From Susulua sp964536195 (lineage in GTDB: Bacteria; Omnitrophota; Gorgyraeia; Duberdicusellales; 4484-171), in contig CAZHVO010000017.1 of the NCBI GenBank assembly GCA_964536195.1, forward strand, positions 1 through 18,308: 18,308 nt of DNA. Reading direction: 5' to 3'. The notes below the pieces were generated by a model. That model saw only the letters and a list, made by a program, of their open reading frames with translations. It had not been told where the DNA came from and did not search any database. Made by a program: the position numbers and the translations under genes. Below are positions 7,311-13,751 of the stretch, piece by piece. Each line of letters opens with the position of its first letter. The stretch's first letter is position 1.

Positions 7311-7375
7311 TGTGCCCAAACTGTGCCTATCCAAGGCGAAAATAGAGGATAACAGAGGACAATAGAGGATAACAG
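7311..7375. repeat. Dispersed intergenic repeat, copy C (with internal tandem unit)
   Basis: TGTGCCCAAACTGTGCC, then a CCAAGGCGAAA block, then AATAGAGGATAACAG twice in near-tandem, separated by AGGAC. It is the fullest of the four copies. Read on the minus strand it gives CYPLFSPWIGTVWAH without a stop, but with no start. Confidence 0.65.
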
Positions 7376-7392
7376 GTAGAATCGATTATCCG

Positions 7393-7420
7393 TTGACAAT
7401 AAAGAGAAAATCGATATAAT
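7393..7420 (+). promoter_or_regulatory. Consensus sigma-70-type promoter of the DUF481 gene
   Basis: TTGACA (7393-7398), 16 bases, TATAAT (7415-7420): both hexamers match the consensus exactly. It lies about 95 bases before the DUF481 start. Immediately after the -10 comes CATTGATAA, which with the -10 makes a near-palindrome. The whole block recurs at 8419-8484. Confidence 0.75.
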
Positions 7421-7457
7421 CATTGATAAACAAGGAGTATTGAATATACACCTATGG
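7393..7457 (+). repeat. Duplicated promoter/leader block, copy 1
   Basis: About 65 bases that recur at 8419-8484: -35, 16-base spacer, -10, CATTGATAA, AAGGAG and ACACCTA, in the same order and spacing with one small indel. Confidence 0.75.
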
Positions 7458-7515
7458 TTACGTTTATTTGGCTTTATCTTGAGATATTAAGATTGTTGTC
7501 TAAAATACGGAGCAG

Positions 7516-8394
7516 ATGAAGATAAAATTTGTTATCACCTTACTTTTATTTTTCGGGTTTTGGAGTAATTCTTATTCTGAAGAGTTTTCTTTAAAAAACG
7601 GCGACCGGATAAGCGGCCAGATATTAAATGAAAGCGATAAAACTTTGCTAATAAAAACTGAAGCCATGGGTGAGGTTTCAATAGATAAGGGATTTTTGGT
7701 TGTGGAAAAATCCGAAGAAAAAACTTCTGCGGCTGAAGATAAACTGTGGTCCGCTGAATTTTCTCTGGGCTACAATAAGTCCGAAGGCAACACTCAGAAC
7801 AGTCAGATGGTTAATAGCTTTTATGCTAATCGGAAAACAGACCATGATGAAGTCACGATTAAAGGCAGGAGCTCTTATTCATCGACCAATAAAAAAATGG
7901 ATGCTCAGAGCTGGCGCGGCATGTTGCGTTATGCTGTTAGTTTCGATAAAAAAAAGTGGTATAAGTTTTATAAACTCGAAGGTGATCACGATAGATTTGC
8001 CGCAGTTGATTACCGCTTGATTCCTTCCGGTGGCATAGGTTACTGGTTTTCTGATAGCGAAGACTGGAAAGTCATGGTTGAGGCTGGGTTGGGCCTTGAG
8101 CATACTAGATATAATGACGGAACCGACGATAATAATGAGGCTGTGCTTATACCCAGAGCATTTTTAGAAAAAAAGATATTTGAAACAGCTACCATATCTC
8201 AGGATATAACTTTTTATCCGTCTCTTGAGGATACCGGACGGTTTCGCCTGCGTTCGGAGACAGCTTTAACTAGCCCGATAAACGATAAAATATCGCTTCG
8301 TCTCAGTTTCATTGATGAGTATGACTCTTTGCCGGCAGAAAACGCTAAGAAAAACGATACCAAAATGCTTTCATCGCTGGTTTATTCTTTTTAG
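7516..8394 (+). CDS. DUF481 outer-membrane protein (YdiY-like)
   Basis: A 292-residue exported protein. MKIKFVITLLLFFGFWSNSYS is a signal peptide. Next is a short module, FSLKNGDRISGQILNESDKT and onward to KGFLVV, related in pattern to the N-terminus of the secreted protein at 2228. From about residue 75 (LWSAEFSLGYNKSEGNTQNS) the sequence is a DUF481 barrel: G-Y-x-x-S-x-G-N-T-x-x opening, a run of amphipathic strands, GIGYWFSDSEDWKVMVEAGLG in the middle and a terminal LVYSF. DUF481 proteins are outer-membrane barrels, often salt- or acid-responsive, without a settled transport substrate (family knowledge). GGAG sits four bases before the ATG. Its strong promoter is at 7393 and it is probably transcribed alone. 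Confidence 0.87.
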   Translation: MKIKFVITLLLFFGFWSNSYSEEFSLKNGDRISGQILNESDKTLLIKTEAMGEVSIDKGFLVVEKSEEKTSAAEDKLWSAEFSLGYNKSEGNTQNSQMVNSFYANRKTDHDEVTIKGRSSYSSTNKKMDAQSWRGMLRYAVSFDKKKWYKFYKLEGDHDRFAAVDYRLIPSGGIGYWFSDSEDWKVMVEAGLGLEHTRYNDGTDDNNEAVLIPRAFLEKKIFETATISQDITFYPSLEDTGRFRLRSETALTSPINDKISLRLSFIDEYDSLPAENAKKNDTKMLSSLVYSF

Positions 8395-8418
8395 ATAAAA
8401 TGTAGGAAGTGTTCAGAC

Positions 8419-8446
8419 TTGAAAATAAAAGCAAATACTGTATTAT
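8419..8446 (+). promoter_or_regulatory. Second promoter of the duplicated type, downstream of the DUF481 gene
   Basis: TTGAAA (8419-8424), 16 bases, TATTAT (8441-8446), followed by CATTGATAA. Together with the -10 this makes the 13-base palindrome TTATCATTGATAA. It points toward the GC-rich intergenic element and typA, and no coding start follows it before 8777. Confidence 0.6.
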
Positions 8447-8484
8447 CATTGATAAGTAAGGAGGAATTGATTTACACCTAAAGG
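8419..8484 (+). repeat. Duplicated promoter/leader block, copy 2
   Basis: Matches 7393-7457: same promoter spacing, same CATTGATAA after the -10, AAGGAG and ACACCTA. Just after it GAGGA and TCCTC can pair around the ACACCTA segment. Confidence 0.75.
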
Positions 8485-8570
8485 AATCCTCTCCCCTCCG
8501 TTTTAATTTTTATTATTTCCAACCTTTATCTGTTCAATAGCTTGCAACTCAACTTTATAATTTCAGATTA

Positions 8571-8690
8571 GTTCGCGCGACCGAGGACGAAATGTCCGAG
8601 GAAGTGTCGAGCTCTCCGAGCGAGGCCTCTACCCGGGTAGTTTTGCAAGAATACCCTTTTTTTTGAAAGAGGGGTATCTTTTTGCTGTTT
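8571..8690 (+). ncRNA. GC-rich structured RNA candidate upstream of typA
   Basis: Within an AT-rich window, 8571-8640 is about 64% G+C by hand count, and the block ends in an intrinsic terminator. Visible pairings are GCGCGAC (8575-8581) with GTCGAGC (8606-8612), one mismatch, enclosing the hairpin GGAC-GAAAT-GTCC (8585-8597), and then the palindrome CTACCCGGGTAG (8629-8640). CCGAGG occurs twice, plus CCGAGCGAGG. The promoter at 8419 could give a transcript of about 240 bases ending near 8690. The same bases also hold a 24-codon ORF with a ribosome binding site (8592-8666, MSEEVSSSPSEASTR and onward), so a leader peptide with an attenuator ahead of typA is the rival reading. I do not recognise a known RNA family. 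The rest of 8485-8570 shows nothing defined. Confidence 0.45.
8651..8685 (+). terminator. Intrinsic terminator before typA
   Basis: ATACCC (8651-8656) pairs with GGGTAT (8672-8677). The stem can extend by T-A and T-G pairs, and it is followed by CTTTTTGCTGTTTTT. It ends the GC-rich element about 90 bases before typA, so typA needs its own promoter or depends on readthrough. Confidence 0.75.
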
Positions 8691-8776
8691 TTATGCTAGA
8701 GTGCTACATGTAAAAAGCACTAATAATAAGGATATATGTATAAAAGGGTAATTAATTTATAAAAGAGGTAAAGATT

Positions 8777-10618
8777 GTGCCAAATCAAAAAAGACGAAAA
8801 GACGTGCGTAACATTGCGATAGTGGCGCATGTTGATCATGGAAAAACAACGCTGGTAGATGCATTACTTAAATATACTGGAGCCCATAAGTTTGCCGAAG
8901 GTGAAACAACTATTATGGATTCAAACCCTTTAGAGAAGGAGAGGGGGATTACAATTTTTTCAAAGAATGCTTCATTTATTTATAAAGGTGTGCAATGTAA
9001 TATTGTGGATACGCCTGGGCATGCTGATTTTGGAAGCGAGGTGGAACGCATTCTTGAAATGGTTGACGGTGTACTTTTGCTTGTTGACGCTGTAGATGGG
9101 CCTATGCCCCAGACAAAATTTGTATTAAAGAAGTCACTAGAGTTACATTTAAAGCCGATTCTTGTTATCAATAAGATTGATCGCCCTAACGCGCGTCCGG
9201 ATAAAGTTGCTGATATGACTTTTGACCTTTTTTGTGACCTTAATGCCTCTGATGAGCAGCTTGATTTTCCGATAGTTTATGCTTCCGGCCGGGAGGGATA
9301 TGCTACTCTTGACCTTGGTGAACCCAATGACAACATAAAACCTTTGCTGGATACGATTTTGCATCGGGTATTGCCGCCAGTTGCTAATCCAGATTTTCCT
9401 TTTCAGATGCTCGTGACGATGATTGACCATAATTCTTATTTTGGGCGTATCGCAATCGGGCGCATATTCCATGGCACTATACATGTTGATGATCCAGTCG
9501 CTCTCATACGACGTGACGGTACAACTGTAACATCTAAGGTAACCAAGATTATGAAGTATAAGGGCTTAACCCCAGTAGATGCTAATGAAGCTATGGCCGG
9601 AGATATTATCATGATAACTGGCATCGAGGACGCGTCTATCGGTGAAACGCTCGCCGATGTTAATAATCCTAAAGCCTTACCTGCTGTTAAAATTGATGAG
9701 CCAACAATATCAATGAATTTTTCTCATAATACCAGTCCGCTTGCCGGTAAAGACGGAGGCATATTTTTATCGTCGCGCCATATTCGTGAATATCTTGAGC
9801 ATGAGGCAATGGTAAACGTTGGTATAAAAGTTGAGGAAATTGATAATGGTGAAAGATTTAGAGTTTCAGGCAGAGGAGAGCTCCACCTTGAGGTTCTCAT
9901 AGAGACGATGTTACGCAAGGGGTATGAGTTAGAAGTCTCAACACCACAGGTTATCTTAAAGAAGATAGGTGATCAAATTTTAGAGCCAGTAGAGGTCGTG
10001 ATAGTAGAAGTAGATAGCGAATATCAGGGTGCAATTATTCAGGCTTTAGGAGAACGTAAGGCTCAAATAAAGGATTTAAAAGTTACAACTTCAAATAGTA
10101 TAAGAATGGAATTTAATATTACTTCTAGAGGGTTAATAGGGTTTAGAAGTGAGCTACTACTTATGACTAGAGGAAGCGGTATTATGTGTCAGAATTTTCT
10201 TGAGTATCAGCTATATAAAGGTGATGTGCCGTCAAGGCGTAAGGGTGTTTTAGTTTCCAATAGTAGTGGAAAAGCGGTTTCGTTTGCACTGGCTAACTTA
10301 CAGGAGCGTGGAGAGGTTTTTGTTAAACCAGGAGATGTAGTTTATGAGGGGATGATCGTAGGTGCGAGCAGTAGAGGTGGTGATATAGTTGTAAATCCAC
10401 AAAAGGAAAAGAAGCTGTCCAATGTCCGTTCAGTTCTTAGTGACACAGCAATTTGTTTAATACCTCCGCGCAAGATCACTCTTGAGTTTGCACTTGTGTT
10501 TATTAATGATGATGAGCTAGTCGAGATCACTCCTCTTAATATACGAATCAGAAAAGCAATATTAAAGGAAATAGACAGAACGCGCATAAGCCGGCAATCG
10601 AAGTTTGATGCAAAATAA
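8777..10618 (+). CDS. typA: GTP-binding protein TypA/BipA
   Basis: Ribosome-associated translational GTPase of the EF-G family, involved in large-subunit assembly and stress or cold adaptation (family knowledge). At 613 residues it is the family's usual length. The G domain shows G1 AHVDHGKTT (17-25), G2 RGITI (56-60), G3 DTPGHADFG (78-86) and G4 NKID (132-135), followed by beta-barrel, domain III and V and TypA-specific C-terminal regions (RGLIGFRSELL, SRGGDIVVNPQKEKKLSNVR). Translation starts at GTG 8777, with AGAGGT at the right distance. A terminator ends 90 bases upstream. Codon use changes along the gene: Arg is mostly CGT/CGC up to about 9800 and mostly AGA from about 9850 to 10380. 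This may mean the gene is a mosaic, though the reading frame and motifs are intact. Confidence 0.96.
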   Translation: MPNQKRRKDVRNIAIVAHVDHGKTTLVDALLKYTGAHKFAEGETTIMDSNPLEKERGITIFSKNASFIYKGVQCNIVDTPGHADFGSEVERILEMVDGVLLLVDAVDGPMPQTKFVLKKSLELHLKPILVINKIDRPNARPDKVADMTFDLFCDLNASDEQLDFPIVYASGREGYATLDLGEPNDNIKPLLDTILHRVLPPVANPDFPFQMLVTMIDHNSYFGRIAIGRIFHGTIHVDDPVALIRRDGTTVTSKVTKIMKYKGLTPVDANEAMAGDIIMITGIEDASIGETLADVNNPKALPAVKIDEPTISMNFSHNTSPLAGKDGGIFLSSRHIREYLEHEAMVNVGIKVEEIDNGERFRVSGRGELHLEVLIETMLRKGYELEVSTPQVILKKIGDQILEPVEVVIVEVDSEYQGAIIQALGERKAQIKDLKVTTSNSIRMEFNITSRGLIGFRSELLLMTRGSGIMCQNFLEYQLYKGDVPSRRKGVLVSNSSGKAVSFALANLQERGEVFVKPGDVVYEGMIVGASSRGGDIVVNPQKEKKLSNVRSVLSDTAICLIPPRKITLEFALVFINDDELVEITPLNIRIRKAILKEIDRTRISRQSKFDAK

Positions 10619-10673
10619 AAGAAAACTATAATAAAATAAATATGGAAAAGGAAAAAGAGGACGCTTCTATTTA

Positions 10674-11942
10674 ATGGATAACGGAAAGTTTGATATTTGC
10701 GGAGAGTTTAAGGAGCCGTTGGAATTGATGGAGGATTCCGATAAGCATCTATTTATTACCGGAAAAGCCGGTTCCGGAAAATCCACGTTGTTACGTTATT
10801 TTAAGGACATTACCAAAAAAAATGTTATTACTCTGGCTCCTACCGGAATCGCAGCGATAAATGTCGAAGGACAAACCATACACTCTTTTTTTAGTTTCCC
10901 GCTGGGATTTATTCAAAAAGAGCAGGTTAAAAAACTATACCGGGCTAAAAAGAAAATAATTCAAAACCTCGATTTGCTTTTAATTGATGAGGCTTCAATG
11001 GTCAGGGCTGACATACTTGATGCCATAGATTATTCTTTAAGAATCAATAGAAAAGAAATAGATATTCCTTTTGGCGGAGTAAGAATAGTTATGTTTGGTG
11101 ATGTTTTTCAGCTTCCGCCGGTAGTTGAGAAAAGCATGGAGCCACTGATTAAACAATACTACAGCCATTCTTATTTTTTTAACGCAAACGTAATCGAGGA
11201 GATAGAATTACATCGCATTCAGCTTAACCGAATATACCGACAAACTGACAAGAAGTTTATTGACCTTCTTGGTAGAATACGTCTGAATGAGTGTAGCGCC
11301 CAGGACATTGCTATGCTGAATGAAAGAGTAAATGTGAGCGATACAGAAGATGGATGCATTATTTTAACCACAACCAACAAAAACGCTGAAAGGATAAACA
11401 AAAGTTTTCTAGAAAAAATCGATTCAAAACAATACCAATACACCGCTGCGGTAACCAAAAATTATAAACCAAGCCTGTACCCCACTGAAGAGTCATTGTC
11501 CCTTAAAAAAGGGGCTCGGGTAATATTGTTAAACAATGATAAAGAAAAAAGATGGGTTAATGGTACACTTGGCGAAATCGCAGGAGTTAGTGACAATTCG
11601 GTTAAAATTCGTATTGAAGGCGAAGTATATGTTCTGGAAAGATTTACATGGGAAAAAATACGGTATACATTTGATGATTTCACCCAAGAAATAAAGCAGG
11701 AAATAGATGGATCGTTTAGGCAATATCCGTTAAAGTTAGCCTGGGCTATTACAATTCATAAAAGTCAGGGGCAAACTTTTGAAAATGTAATTATTGATAT
11801 CGGCCATGGCGCGTTTAGTCCCGGACAACTTTATGTTGCCTTGAGCCGTTGCCGGAGCTTAAAAGGAATAACCCTGGATAAACCGCTTAGTTTAGATGAT
11901 GTCATTATCGATGAGAATGTTTATAGCTTCTCTGACAACTAA
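10674..11942 (+). CDS. PIF1-like ATP-dependent DNA helicase
   Basis: A 422-residue SF1B helicase of the PIF1/RecD2 group, which in its known members unwinds DNA 5' to 3', including forks and G-quadruplexes. Motifs: Walker A GKAGSGKST (30-38), APTGIAA (55-61), Walker B IDEASM (104-109), GDVFQLPPV (142-150), LNRIYRQ, LTTTNKNAERIN, VNGTLG, and the C-terminal AWAITIHKSQGQTF and YVALSRCRSLKG, which form motifs V and VI. It is the bare helicase core, with no extra C-terminal domain. The ATG overlaps by one base the TAA of a ten-codon ORF (10642-10674, MEKEKEDASI), and no ribosome binding site sits at the usual distance. Its own translation may depend on coupling, or that short frame may be chance. 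It follows typA by 55 bases and probably shares its transcript. A terminator follows at 11959. Confidence 0.93.
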   Translation: MDNGKFDICGEFKEPLELMEDSDKHLFITGKAGSGKSTLLRYFKDITKKNVITLAPTGIAAINVEGQTIHSFFSFPLGFIQKEQVKKLYRAKKKIIQNLDLLLIDEASMVRADILDAIDYSLRINRKEIDIPFGGVRIVMFGDVFQLPPVVEKSMEPLIKQYYSHSYFFNANVIEEIELHRIQLNRIYRQTDKKFIDLLGRIRLNECSAQDIAMLNERVNVSDTEDGCIILTTTNKNAERINKSFLEKIDSKQYQYTAAVTKNYKPSLYPTEESLSLKKGARVILLNNDKEKRWVNGTLGEIAGVSDNSVKIRIEGEVYVLERFTWEKIRYTFDDFTQEIKQEIDGSFRQYPLKLAWAITIHKSQGQTFENVIIDIGHGAFSPGQLYVALSRCRSLKGITLDKPLSLDDVIIDENVYSFSDN

Positions 11943-11958
11943 AAACGAATCAGATAAT

Positions 11959-11979
11959 AAAAGGGGGCAACTCCTTTTT
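11959..11979 (+). terminator. Intrinsic terminator after the PIF1-like gene
   Basis: AAAAGGGG (11959-11966), loop GCAA, CTCCTTTT (11971-11978), one G-U pair, with the T-run forming the 3' arm. It starts 17 bases after the stop codon and closes the typA/PIF1 unit. Confidence 0.6.
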
Positions 11980-11999
11980 GTCACCATGTATTATTCCCC

Positions 12000-12028
12000 T
12001 TGACAGAACATTTTCCTAGAGCTATATT
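12000..12028 (+). promoter_or_regulatory. Promoter of intergenic RNA unit 1
   Basis: TTGACA (12000-12005), 17 bases, TATATT (12023-12028). It comes after the PIF1 terminator and has no coding start after it before 12279, so it should drive the short RNA at 12035. Confidence 0.65.
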
Positions 12029-12034
12029 GAATAC

Positions 12035-12133
12035 GATAATTAGGCAAGAGTCCCGAGTTAAAGGGCTAAATCCCGGACTATAATAAAGTAAAACCTTCGC
12101 GAGGCTAATGATGAGCAGACGAAGGTTTTTTTA
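12035..12133 (+). ncRNA. Small RNA or riboswitch-like leader candidate, unit 1
   Basis: A stretch of about 98 bases with its own promoter and terminator and no ORF. AGTCC (12049-12053) pairs with GGACT (12075-12079). GGG (12063-12065) pairs with CCC (12072-12074) stacked on it, leaving a nine-base bulge. An alternative pairing of the first CCC with the GGG is possible, so the element could switch. The terminator hairpin follows after an A-rich linker. It could be a free sRNA, or an aptamer-type leader controlling readthrough into the TPR gene. I do not recognise a known riboswitch consensus. Confidence 0.45.
12091..12130 (+). terminator. Intrinsic terminator of RNA unit 1
   Basis: AAACCTTCG (12091-12099) and CGAAGGTTT (12120-12128) form nine perfect pairs, followed by a run of T. 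The 20-base loop holds a further small GCT/AGC pairing. Confidence 0.8.
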
Positions 12134-12134
12134 T

Positions 12135-12163
12135 TTGAGAAAGTGGAGTCTCGTTAATATAAC
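12135..12163 (+). promoter_or_regulatory. Promoter of intergenic RNA unit 2 and the TPR gene
   Basis: TTGAGA (12135-12140), 17 bases, TATAAC (12158-12163), starting right after the terminator of unit 1. Transcription would begin near 12170. Confidence 0.5.
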
Positions 12164-12169
12164 AATTAA

Positions 12170-12262
12170 GGGGACAAAATCCTACGAAGCATTAAGCTAT
12201 TTACTGGTGAATGGCGTAGTAGGGTAAAACCTTCAGCGATAAAATGCTGAGGGTTTTTGTAT
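12170..12262 (+). ncRNA. Structured leader candidate of the TPR gene, unit 2
   Basis: ATCCTAC (12179-12185) pairs with GTAGGGT (12219-12225), with one wobble, directly abutting a terminator stem that begins at 12226. The terminator ends five bases before the ribosome binding site of the TPR gene. The layout of stem, adjoining terminator and then AGGAGG is that of a transcription attenuator. Both units contain TAAAACCTTC at the start of the terminator stem. Ligand or regulator unknown. Confidence 0.4.
12226..12258 (+). terminator. Intrinsic terminator in the leader of the TPR gene
   Basis: AAAACCTTCAGC (12226-12237), loop GATAAAAT, GCTGAGGGTTTT (12246-12257): twelve pairs with one G-U, followed by TGTATTTTT. 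Very strong by inspection. Confidence 0.8.
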
Positions 12263-12278
12263 TTTTAGGAGGTGTTTT

Positions 12279-13541
12279 GTGAGAAAGGTTATATTTTTAT
12301 TAATTTTACTATCATTCTTGTTATCTTCTACTGTATTTGCTGATATAAACCTCAAGCCCTCCTTTATGTGGGATAGATGGGCAGAACCCTCAAAAGAAGA
12401 ACAGGTTCTCGATGTAATTTGGGGAATCAAGGAAGCAATTAAAGAAAATCCCGAAAATTATGCGAGTTATGCAGCACTTGCTATTGCCTATGACCGTATT
12501 GGTTATTATGAAGAAGCTCTGGATGCCTTGAAGTCGGCAATAAAATACTTTCCCGATGATGGGGAGCAAAAAGATTTTCTCTACGGCAACCTTGCAAGAA
12601 TGCATATTATCCTTAAACAGCTAGATGAAGCAAAGGATGCTTTGGATAAGGCGATGGAGTATAATCCCGACAATGTCACGAACAATGTGCATCTAACGCA
12701 GTACTTTTTGATGAAAAATAAGTATAAAGAGGCTGCTTTAGCTATGAAGAAGGACAGCGATTATAGCGTGGAAGAGGATACTTACTTTAATTGGTATCAA
12801 TATGCTGTGGGTGAATTAGATGTAGATATTCTAGGGTTAGCAGAGGTATTTAGGCATGTAGTAGAATTAGACCCTGAAAATTATAGTGCACAGAGAACTT
12901 TTGCTACAGCTGTAAGAAATGACTTTGATAATTTAGAAAAGAACTTTCCAGAGGTGATAAAAGGGTATAGAAAAGCATTGGACTTGAAACCCGAGTATGT
13001 TCCTACACTCATCTGTATTGCCGATACATATATGTTTATGGCTATGCGAGCTAAGGACGATAGTTATAATAAGAATGCTTTAGAATGGTTTGCTAAAGCT
13101 TATGAGATTGACCCTAAGAATGAAAAATTGTTCTACGCTATGGCAAACTTCTATAATTATAACGAAAGGTATGATGAAGCAATTCTTAAACTTAAAGAAG
13201 CTATACTCTCAGGTATTGATGACGAGCATATGATGGAAATCTTAGCCAGGACTTACAATAATAAAGCCTATTCCCTATACCAAGAAGGGAAAAATTTAGA
13301 AAAAGGATTAGAAGTGATTGAAAAAGCGATTGCATTGAACCCTAATGATGGCGTAATTTTATCAACAAAAGCAGAGCTTCTGTATAAAATGGGTAGATTT
13401 GAAGAAGCCTACTCTTATATTAAAAGAGGCATAGCCTTAGAGCCGGAACATCCCGAAATCAAGCAAGATTTAGAAAATATTGAAAATGCTTTAAAAGGAG
13501 CTAAAATAGAGCCAAGTAGTGTGGTAGAGGACGATAAATGA
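12279..13541 (+). CDS. Secreted or periplasmic TPR-repeat protein
   Basis: A 420-residue protein with a signal peptide (MRKVIFLLILLSFLLSSTVF followed by AD) and helical tetratricopeptide repeats over most of its length. Repeat-type segments include NPENYASYAALAIAYDRIGY, YGNLARMHIILKQLDEAKDA, ALEWFAKAYEIDPKN, YDEAILKLKEAI and FEEAYSYIKRGIALEPEHPE, with the usual spacing of about 34 residues. TPR arrays bind other proteins, so it is likely an envelope assembly or scaffold protein; no enzyme motif is seen. It starts at GTG 12279 with AGGAGG six bases upstream. It is expressed from its own promoter through a leader that carries an intrinsic terminator, so attenuation is plausible. Confidence 0.85.
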   Translation: MRKVIFLLILLSFLLSSTVFADINLKPSFMWDRWAEPSKEEQVLDVIWGIKEAIKENPENYASYAALAIAYDRIGYYEEALDALKSAIKYFPDDGEQKDFLYGNLARMHIILKQLDEAKDALDKAMEYNPDNVTNNVHLTQYFLMKNKYKEAALAMKKDSDYSVEEDTYFNWYQYAVGELDVDILGLAEVFRHVVELDPENYSAQRTFATAVRNDFDNLEKNFPEVIKGYRKALDLKPEYVPTLICIADTYMFMAMRAKDDSYNKNALEWFAKAYEIDPKNEKLFYAMANFYNYNERYDEAILKLKEAILSGIDDEHMMEILARTYNNKAYSLYQEGKNLEKGLEVIEKAIALNPNDGVILSTKAELLYKMGRFEEAYSYIKRGIALEPEHPEIKQDLENIENALKGAKIEPSSVVEDDK

Positions 13542-13578
13542 AAAAAGGGGATGGTTCTGTTTTAAAGTAATTAAGTAT

Positions 13579-13636
13579 TGTGCCCAAAACATGCCCATTT
13601 AAAACGAAAACAGAGGGTAACAGAGGAAAAAAGGGA
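13579..13636. repeat. Dispersed intergenic repeat, copy D
   Basis: TGTGCCCAAAACATGCCCAT, then AAAACGAAA and CAGAGGGTAACAGAGG. It is the fourth copy of the element seen at 184, 3328 and 7311, located 38 bases after the TPR gene and about 170 before clpB. Confidence 0.6.
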
Positions 13637-13680
13637 AAAGGAAACCAGTATATCTGAAAGATATTGTTTTATTTATAATT

Positions 13681-13689
13681 TGATATAAT
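13681..13689 (+). promoter_or_regulatory. Extended -10 promoter of clpB
   Basis: TGATATAAT combines a perfect TATAAT (13684-13689) with the TGN extension. An ATATTG 17 bases upstream is a poor -35, which extended -10 promoters can tolerate. No CIRCE element is seen around it. Confidence 0.5.
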
Positions 13690-13751
13690 ATGAGGTGAAA
13701 TATTAAGTAAAGGCTAAAAGACGATAAAACTTTCGATAAGGAGGAAGTAGG

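Noticed and set aside
7311..7375. CRISPR-like repeats in copy C (AATAGAGGATAACAG twice)
   Set aside because: There are only two units, separated by five bases, with no spacers and no cas genes in the window.
8585..8600. Possible hammerhead ribozyme core (CGAAA followed by GUC)
   Set aside because: The obligatory CUGAUGA segment is absent on both sides, so the core cannot form.
8596..8620. Resemblance to the RNase P RNA motif GAGGAAAGUCCGGGCUCC
   Set aside because: Only a partial match. The other conserved regions of RNase P RNA (GGGUGCCAGGUAA-type and ACAGAA) are missing, and the element is far too short.
8700..8721. CIRCE-like heat shock operator before typA (AGTGCT, ten bases, AGCACT)
   Set aside because: The half sites are in the reverse order to CIRCE (TTAGCACTC-N9-GAGTGCTAA), the spacing differs, and typA is not a typical HrcA target. 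It is only a small hairpin.
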